From Gamarada debralockiae (taxonomy: Eukaryota > Ascomycota > Leotiomycetes > Helotiales > Hyphodiscaceae), in the NCBI GenBank assembly GCA_002803225.1, contig NXFV01000216.1:1-64000 (forward strand): a stretch of 64,000 bases of DNA, written 5' to 3'. Positions within the stretch are counted from its first letter, which is position 1. Every line of letters starts with the position of its first letter. The notes beneath the pieces were generated by a model, which was not told the DNA's origin, did not search any database, and saw only the letters and a program-made list of their open reading frames with translations. This document shows, in pieces, positions 55,564 through 64,000 of the stretch. The translations under genes were made by a program, and so were the position numbers.

Positions 55564-58500
55564 ATGGTGCAAAACAAGAGTGTCGAAGCAGCGTTGATTG
55601 CATGGGTACCACTTCCACAGACCCTTATACTCTTCTTGCGCCTGTTTCTAATGCGCTTTGCAGGTGAACACATTTCCCCTCGACTCTAGGGTCGAGTCTT
55701 TTGCGGATTTGAGTGATGGCTTTGTTTTATCCAAGTTGCTGGGTACGTGCAGGAGCTCTCTTTGTTATTCCTTCTTTGTCTGCGAATACTAACCTCGAAT
55801 TCTTGCAGAGGATTTCGATTCGGCCTATGCCATAAACGACCTCGAGAAAAACGCCAGTCCTGCGAAATGGTTGAACAAGAAGAAAGCTTTGGAGCAAGTT
55901 TACAAGGCCTTAATCCGTTTCACCAGCAGGAAATGCACAGGACTTGATTCTCCCACGCTCGACACCAACATTGATTTGAATGCTATCGCCGAGCATGATG
56001 ATGCGCAACAGATGATCAAAGTAGGAGCCCTCTTTATGAATTGAGGCACCAACTAATCGATTTGTCCAGTTCCTTAGCATCTTTTTGATGGCAGCTATGA
56101 ACAATCCCAACAACGAGAAATATGTTATGGCAATCACCACTAAACTGGATTCATCAGCTCAAGAAGAGATTGCGGCCATAATCAAGCAGGTATGTTGCAT
56201 AGGCCCTGATTCTGCGTTATTTTAGTGACTCCTGGGCAGCATTCACAAATCTCGACCGTTGAACCCGGCGCAGCCTCTCCACAAACGTCAACGAAAGACG
56301 AATATCTTGCCCTCGAAGAGCAACATGCTACCTTGCTGAGCGAACATAGGAAATTGAAAGCAAGGCACGAAACCCTGCTCACCCAGCATGAACATCTCGG
56401 CATAAGGCATGAGGAGTTGAAGGAGCTTTACCACCAAAGGGACGATCAAGCGAGAAAACTTGAAACTTTACAAGATGGCGGCCAGGAAGATCATATCAAA
56501 GACCTGAAAGCTCAACTCGACGAGAGCAACAATCTCATCGCGACCCAGGAACACCAACTAGAAGACTATCGAGTATCTAAGGAAAAGCAGCAGAGGGAAC
56601 TCAATTCGCTCCGTCCAAATGCCATTCGAGTCAAGGAGCTTGAAGACGAAGTCAAGGAGCTGAGAAGTGACAACGATACTCTCTCTAAGAAAGCGAACAT
56701 GGTGGAACACTTCCAGAGGAAACTTGAGTCTCTAAACGCCACCGAGAGAGAAAACTCAAGCTTGCGTCAGCGCATTGACATTCTCCAAAGCAACCAGAAA
56801 GATTATGACAAGGTGCATTTCGATAACGAAAAGCTAAAAAATACCCAAAAAGAATATGAGAAAAAGTTCGAGAACTATGAGATGGACCTCACTAACCAGA
56901 ATGCCATCAGCAATATTTACAAGAACGACTTGCGGGCGAAGGACGTTGAGATCGAGACTTTAAAGGCAAGACAGGCATCAGATGAGAGATTCATCCAAGA
57001 GCTGCAAGAAACAATTAGATCCGGCAATCCCGCACCCTTTGCCCCAAATTCGCCTGCGGGTGGACCAGGAAACTTGACCTTGGAAGAGGAATTGGCAGAG
57101 GCCCCAGACCCCACCCCGAACTACCTTCTAGAAATCTCACGATTGCAAGCTGAGAATCAACTCCTCAAGAGTGGCAGCGCTGGGACAACTAATGCAACAC
57201 TCCAAATTGACCTTGAAGAATCTGAAAGAATACGCCGAAGGCTTGCAGAGAATCTCAGAGATCTTACTGAGCAGCAAGCCATCTCACAAAAGCAGCTGGA
57301 GGCAGTACTTGCAACATCTTCGAATCAAAAGTACGTCCCAGGTGTTGACGCCGCGTTGAAAGAAGGGCCGCTCAGGATGCTTATGGATGAATTCTACAGA
57401 GACAACGCGATTGCCAGTACCCGAGATCTAGAACGAAAAGCGACCGAAGAATTGAAGGTCACGAAGGCCAAGCTCGCGGACCTCCAAAGCGAGCTCACAA
57501 GCCAGAATCGCGATTTACTTGCTGCTCAAGCAGACTGTAAGTTGTCTTCCCATATGGGTGTTTCTTGAAACTAACACAAAAACAGTGGCTGCAGTCAATC
57601 GAGATGAAATTGACGCTCTAGAGGATCTAAAACACACGAACGAGATCATTACTTCATCCCTTAGAAATGACCTCCAACTCCTTCAGACCAGACACAAGAA
57701 CCTGATAACTGATTATGATCAACAAAGAGCCCATTTAGTTGACGCTCTCCTCGACAGAGAAAACCTCAGAAAAGATATCGAAGTGGCGAAGAAGGGAAAG
57801 CCGACACCTGCCCCTGAGCCAGTCGATAAAGTAGAGGCAGATGGCGCGGAAGAGGAAGCCAAGACAGCATTACAGTCGTTGAAAGAGGTAAGCCGCGAAT
57901 ACGATTCTCCTAAGGGGAAGCAGCCTGCGAAAAAAAGCTTCATCGGCAAAGCCAAAAGCTTTCTTTCACGTTCAAAACATCCGTATACTTGTGAGCCCGA
58001 ATGTCACAAATTTCCTGTTCCAAGCGATAAGGAGACACTCAAAGCCGTAGAGCTAGCTCACGAGCGACAAGCGATCGGTACCCTTCAAAGGGTCCCCACT
58101 CCTGATATTCCACCATCTGTTCTTCCTCTTCCCCAATCACCAGCTCCTGTTCGACACTATCACCAAGACATCTATCGTTCGCAGATTAGTCCTACGGATC
58201 AGACTAACAAGCCTCGCAGCAATCCGAAAAGCAAGAAGTGATCATCCAAGATCTTCAACGACGTCTCAAGATCGCAGAGGAAGCTGGTCCGGAAGTACAG
58301 AAGGTACAGTCTCGAAATTCCCCATTCTTACGAAGAATATCAATATTTCCATGAACAAAATAAATATCTGTACACCTCATGTCCTCCATATCTACTCTTT
58401 TGCAACAATGAACGGAGCAACCAAAACGATCGAGCAGAACTGACGACTGTTGTGTGAAGGCGGCAAACGAAGCCCTAATAAAGAACCTCACCCGCGAAAA

Positions 58501-58639
58501 CTCCATGATAGCAACGGCATGGTACGACCTCTCGAGTCGACTGCAAAGCAACCATCTAGTACTCCAGCGTCGACAAGATATGCCAAAGAGTTGGTTGAGC
58601 AAGCAGCGACTGATGGTGAACGCTACGCCGCGACGATGA
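55564..58639 (+). CDS. hookA: Hook protein, dynein/endosome adaptor
   Basis: Eight exons (55564-55605, 55664-55742, 55809-56020, 56070-56189, 56240-57536, 57586-57887, 58220-58303, 58460-58639) give 771 residues. The N-terminal Hook domain (VEAALIAWVNTF, then FADLSDGFVLSKLLEDFD, NASPAKWLNKKKALEQVYKA) is the calponin-homology-like fold that binds dynein light intermediate chain. Residues about 160-680 are continuous coiled coil, for example LEEQHATLLSEHRKLKARHE. The C-terminal cargo-binding end contains AANEALIKNLTRENSMIATAWYDL and finishes KQRLMVNATPRR. In Aspergillus, HookA links early endosomes to dynein on microtubules. Intron 6 (332 nt) is in-frame open from its donor for 117 codons to TGA at 58239-58241; the spliced form is preferred because it restores QEVIIQDLQRRLKIAEEAG and the conserved C-terminus. 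Confidence 0.93.
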
Positions 58640-60607
58640 GGGGCAGGACGATTAACGAGGCTGGGGGACGATTGGGATATAAGCATTGGGAGGAGCATTG
58701 GAGAAAGTGGATAGCAACCTGATTTGCATTTTGGAGATGGCTTGCATGGGTTTGGAGAAGGAGCATTCTAGGTTCGTGATAGATTGGGGCACGGAATGGA
58801 TGGGTTCAGTTTGCGTATACCCCTTTAGAGACGACATTCGATGTAAACTTCGCATGGATTTTCTTTCACTCTTCCCCATTACCTTGTGTCTCGACGTCTT
58901 TAATAGATCGAATCTACCATGAAAAGTCTGTTTACTCTAGAACTTTGCCCTAGCAGGAAAACCCAGAACCCTTCGGGCCACTTCGGAATCAAACTCCTAA
59001 ACTCTGATGCCTCTCCCCAAACGAAACAGGACCTCCGTGCGCCTTTCTGAAAATCCCTCAGTACTCCCCGACACTATCGGGCTTCGGCTCTTTAGCCCGG
59101 ACCTCACGTCAGATCCAGAAACACATCGGCACCAAACTCCGTCAATCTCATTCCATCGTGTGGGAATTTGTCGGAGCTTTAGGCCGAAGAAAATGTAGAC
59201 GTGCAACAGTTATTATTTCCCTTAATCTTCTTATTTAATCTCATTTTCCAATTGGATGACTTTTGTTTGATGTCGGGTGTGACTGAGGTTGTTCGAGTCG
59301 TTTCGTTCACGCTATGTAGGAGGATGGATGGAGGAGAGTCCGTGTCCGAGACAGATGAGATGGACATCGAGATGAAGTGCAGAGGAACCAGGAACGATAT
59401 CTGCTGCCATGTGCTGGTTTTAGGGGTCTTGAGATGTGCAGGAGTCTGCTGCTGCCATGATTAATTGATTGCTGCGTGGGGTTGGGTTAGCAGTCGGGGT
59501 ATTCCTAAGCCTGAAGGCAGTGCCATGCAGGACCCAAGGACCACTAAATTGAAGACCGGTGGCTGCCCTCTCCCCGCTTTCAGTTGTGGCCTATTTGGTA
59601 TTGGATGTTTTTGAGGTTAGGGGAGGTGGTCCCGACAACTGCCGCTGTGTCAAAATGATGTTCAGCATCAGCTGTTGTTTGGCATGGCCCGGATGAGCTT
59701 CACGATTAAGATCGATTTGATCGCCGATTTGGAAGGAGAGAAAGTACATAGGTGATCGCCATTGTGGCTTTTTCATGCGGCCAGAGAGTTTTGTATCAGT
59801 GAGATGATTCCAAATCCTTCAATCTGCTGCGGCCTTGAGAAGTGCCTTGAGAGGCGCCCGCAGGCTGTAGATTCTGAACTGCTCACACTAAACAAGCCAT
59901 TGAGCTGAAGATGCTGGCAAAACACGGGCATAAAAACGTCTGTATTGGATCACTGAACTGAATGGAACGTTGCAGATGACATCCCGACTATAGCGACCGT
60001 TCGCAGTTCCTCTGGCAGACCAGGCTCTGAACTTCCTTCACAGAAATCCTAGTCCAGTATCCGAATCGTTTCCACAACGCCAAGGAGTTCGGAAGAGTGC
60101 CATAGGGCGTCGAGAACTTCTCATAGAAGTGGCATCCAGGTCTTACAGTCAAGGACTACTTCTGTTCCCCTTCCCTTGAACTGCGCTTTCAATGCTTGGT
60201 ACTTCGCGACTGTTATCCTATTCCCCACAGGCCCACCTGGGATTACCGATATTGAAGTTGTTTTTGATGGGGAAAGCGCTTGCTACGTCTTACTCTCTCC
60301 TAGTGACACTCGTCGTTGTTTGGTCAACACAAAGTCTGAAGTCAGCAATGAAAGGAGTCGACAGCCCACTATTTTCCATTCATCTACAGAAACAGAGCCA
60401 TCCTCAGCTCAATGACATATTCTCAGTCCTGATCTCTATGCAATACATACACTAATTGGTTTGTCCGCAGCAGCATCCCTCTCAACCTCTCAATCCCTCA
60501 TGGAACTTCGAAGTTGCGAGCCGTCGCAGACGAAACAGAAATGCAATCCTCAACTCTATAGTATCCATACAGTAATCACGATATCCATCACATTATTCAG
60601 AGACAAT
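58640..60607. other. Gene-poor 2-kb region
   Basis: No supported gene. Short open frames on both strands lack domains and splice context. Confidence 0.4.
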
Positions 60608-61664
60608 TCAAATACCACGTCCCCATTCCTCCCTCTTATAAGCACCGTACGGAATGTGGAAGTAGTCGTTGTCGCCATGGACATCCAACCAGGTCAATCG
60701 CTCCTCGATAGCACCGACTCTGAGTTTCTATTTCCACACATCATCATTAGCCCCTAACCCTCCTCAAAACCAAACCGTTTTCTCCCACGCAAAGTGAAAG
60801 GAGACCTTACGGCGTCAGCCAACTTAGGAAATCGTTGTCTGAACAACAGGATGATATCCGGGATAGCCCAACGCTCCTTGCCCTCCTCTTTCGCCGGGAT
60901 CTTACCATCAGGGGTCAGCGGTGCGTGGGTAGCAAGGTATGCGATGAAACGGTCGTGGATTGGAGTCCATACTTGGGGTAGGGTAGAGCAGGAGGGGAGG
61001 TGGGAGCTAACGTGATGGATGCTGATGGGACGAGTGTAGGGGTTGACCTTTCATAATGGTCAGTTTGTTATTCCCAAATTAGAGAAGAGAAGAAAGCTGG
61101 AAATTCACATCAGTGCGCTTGCTAGCAACTCTCTTGGGGCGAGCAGGGGCGACTGGAAGGGCAACCCGAGGGGGGATCTTGAAGGGGTTGTGCGGGGTCG
61201 TGGACTATCATTCGTCAGGTTAGCCCGCGAGGAATGATTTGAAATATGGAGAATATGGAATGAACGCTGGGTAGGATTAGCGATCCACATGCACTCCGCC
61301 CCTCCAGAGACAGGTTCACTCGCTCGGCCAGGATGAGCCACTCGCCACTTTGGAGATATTACGTTTTATCACCTTGGGATTCTCGAGTGTCTTGCAGCGC
61401 CAGAGAAGAAAAAGGAGAGGCAGGAAGTTCAAAGGTGCAATTACGTACCAATCTCTTTATTTTGCGACGCGTTAAAGTGCGGGCAACATCAATAGGCGGT
61501 TCGTTCTCCTTGCCAATTGGAGCCTTAACGCCTTCCTCATTGGCTACCTTGAGGGCATCCTTGGGAGTTGGAGTTTCAGCTTCTTCACCATCAATCTGGT
61601 CGAGGGCTTCCTGGAGCGTTAGAGCTTCTGTTTCTTCCTCCTCAGTCACCTTGAGGTTCTCCAT
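60608..61664 (-). CDS. Uncharacterised protein with four exons
   Basis: Exons 61664-61449, 61204-61109, 61047-60811 and 60727-60608 join in frame to 222 residues. The N-terminus is acidic (KVTEEEETEALTLQEALDQI), then a basic patch appears (ARTLTRRKIKRL and PARPKRVASKRTD). The C-terminal 120 residues look like a folded domain: VWTPIHDRFIAYLATHAPLT, WAIPDIILLFRQRFPKLADA, EERLTWLDVHGDNDYFHIPY. I do not recognise the family. The start is the first in-frame ATG; the upstream Ser/Thr/Pro stretch to 61751 is also open, so a longer N-terminus through another exon is possible. The introns have good CTAAT/CTGAC-like branch sites. No signal peptide or membrane span is visible. Confidence 0.62.
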
Positions 61665-62529
61665 AGGGATTTCCTCAATGGTGGTGGTGGTAGAAGAGGA
61701 AACTGGCTCAGAACTCTTGGAAGTGTCGACGGGCTTCGGAAGGAGAGACAATGCGAAGTGATCTCTTCAACGAATTTTGCTCTTTGGTAGTATTGAAGTC
61801 TGGCGGCGCGTGTTAGCATGCGTCTTGCCTTGTGTTGCAGAAGGAACCGAAGTGTCACATATCTAGATACGTGAAAGAGCTTACGTTGGCTGTAATTCTC
61901 ACGAGAGTTGATCGACAGAACCAAAACCGAAGAGAAGAGAATCGCAGTTGAATGCGCGAAGATGAAGAAGTTACTTTGGTCAAGCTGAGTCTACGCTAAG
62001 AAGTACCTCTTAGGCCTTCGGCGACCAAGAGGAGAATATCGTGGCCCCAAGTGATATTTTCAACTTGTGGCAAGTCTTTACAATTCGCCTCCACCAGTTC
62101 GTCGTCGGGGATAAGGGACTTTCTCGTCACATGGCGATTGGATATCTCTCATTCTCAACAGGTATGAACAGCTAAGGCACGTCTATATCACCTCCAGCGG
62201 CTTCTTGCAGCGTGGTACGGAGTCCGACATGATCTGCAAGGAAGGGGAGAATCTTAATTCGAATGATACGATTCTAGAAGGGCTCATTTCAATCGGACCC
62301 TGGACTCTTTGTGAATGCGTCATTAACGTTCTTGATGCATAATACAGTGTGCGTATAGTACATAAGCCCTTCATGACACCCAGTTGGTAGATGGTCGTAC
62401 AGTCCACCTTGTCTTGCCGTCCAAAGCGTGAACCAGAATGCCCACCCACTTGAACAGTAACCATAATAACTTTTAAGAAATCTATGCAAATCTCGGCCGC
62501 CATTACAACCAATTCTCCACGTTCGGCCC
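61665..62529. other. Intergenic with possible 5' leader of the uncharacterised gene
   Basis: A GTAAGC donor (minus strand, about 61885) and a GCCGCCAG acceptor (about 61803) suggest a leader intron of the uncharacterised gene. Nothing else was recognised. Confidence 0.35.
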
Positions 62530-63531
<1,002 letters not shown>

Positions 63532-64000
63532 TGTGAAGGATTTGTGTTCTCAGAAACCTGACCAAGGTGTTGATAGAGTTCGGAGCGTCGAAGATAGCAA
63601 TTGCTGCCTCGTTCTGGCGCGAGAAGAGTGGGTTGCGATACTCGCAGAAACTGGATGATGTTGAGTATTTGAAAGTGGTTTGCCAATCTAAGCTCGGCTC
63701 TGCGAGCGGCGAACTGGGAACTGGCTCTCGGAAAAAGCCACCGTTTCCAGTGGGCCGAAGAAGACGAAATCACAAAGCAAGAAAATTGTTCAAAATTGTT
63801 CAAAATTGTTGAAGGATCAGAAAATGAGGATATATTTCCTTCTACAAGTCTACTGACCGGATTTGAATAATTCTAGTTCTGTCTGCTAACTTTGAAACTC
63901 AGCCACTTTGAGGACTTACACGTGATACGGCGTTCTGCGGCTCCAGTTAGATCTACGCTAAACCTAAATTGCGAGCTTCGTGAAGCCGCGAATGTCAAAG
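63532..64000. other. Upstream region of ADK1
   Basis: Promoter and leader of adenylate kinase. A short tandem of TTGTTCAAAA (about 63784-63808) is present. No gene was seen to the window end. Confidence 0.4.

Noticed and set aside
7619..58639. Functional clustering of alpha-tubulin, cofactor B and Hook
   Set aside because: They are 20-48 kb apart with unrelated genes between them; nothing in the sequence suggests joint control.

Overview
This 64 kb window is nuclear DNA of a filamentous ascomycete (Pezizomycotina). The gene set fits a helotialean-type leotiomycete, but that placement is inference. Evidence for a fungus: dense genes on both strands, many short spliceosomal introns (mostly 45-180 bp, CTGAC/CTAAC branch points), and fungus-typical families: an LtrA-like membrane protein, a HET fragment, fungal Myb proteins, GPI-anchored secreted proteins, Ede1, Pcf11 and a Fot1/pogo transposon with RIP-like decay. 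All gene models were spliced by hand from donor, acceptor and reading-frame agreement. Every intact model closes to a whole number of codons.

Layout. 0.5-14.5 kb is a housekeeping block: LtrA-like protein with 12 introns, WW-domain protein, ER-type membrane protein, alpha-tubulin and the endocytic scaffold Ede1. 14.6-24 kb is less ordered: a broken HET-protein fragment, a caspase-like/Myb fusion gene, a conserved fungal protein of unknown function, small repeats and a frame-broken charged region. 24-30 kb holds a GPI-anchored repeat protein, a truncated medium-chain reductase and tubulin cofactor B. 30-33 kb is almost gene-free. 33-38 kb holds a Myb-like factor, Trm9 and a ubiquitin hydrolase, followed by an array of about 50-bp repeats. 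39.5-50.5 kb is accessory: a dihydrodiol dehydrogenase-like gene and an aldo/keto reductase in divergent orientation with a dead Fot1/pogo element between them, then a Cys-rich GPI protein, direct repeats, an NmrA-like gene and a heavily decayed FAD-linked oxidase. 50.8-64 kb returns to core genes: Pcf11, a secreted I9 inhibitor, the dynein adaptor Hook, an unknown protein and adenylate kinase.

How genes work together. Alpha-tubulin, tubulin cofactor B and Hook all serve microtubules, but they are far apart and neighbourhood is probably chance. Several oxidoreductases lie near one another and one is a pseudogene, so this may be a decaying metabolic island. This is inference.

Most notable signal. 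Introns in several unrelated genes are related to each other. In the LtrA-like gene, introns 1 and 7 are homologous and introns 9 and 11 are near copies. A branch-point module (CTGACTCCGAGATTTT-like, then AG) recurs in introns of the LtrA-like, ubiquitin hydrolase and GPI-protein genes and the oxidase pseudogene. The ubiquitin-hydrolase intron has inverted terminal arms, and the same sequence is the unit of the tandem array just downstream of that gene. This looks like an introner-like element family caught both as introns and as an intergenic satellite.
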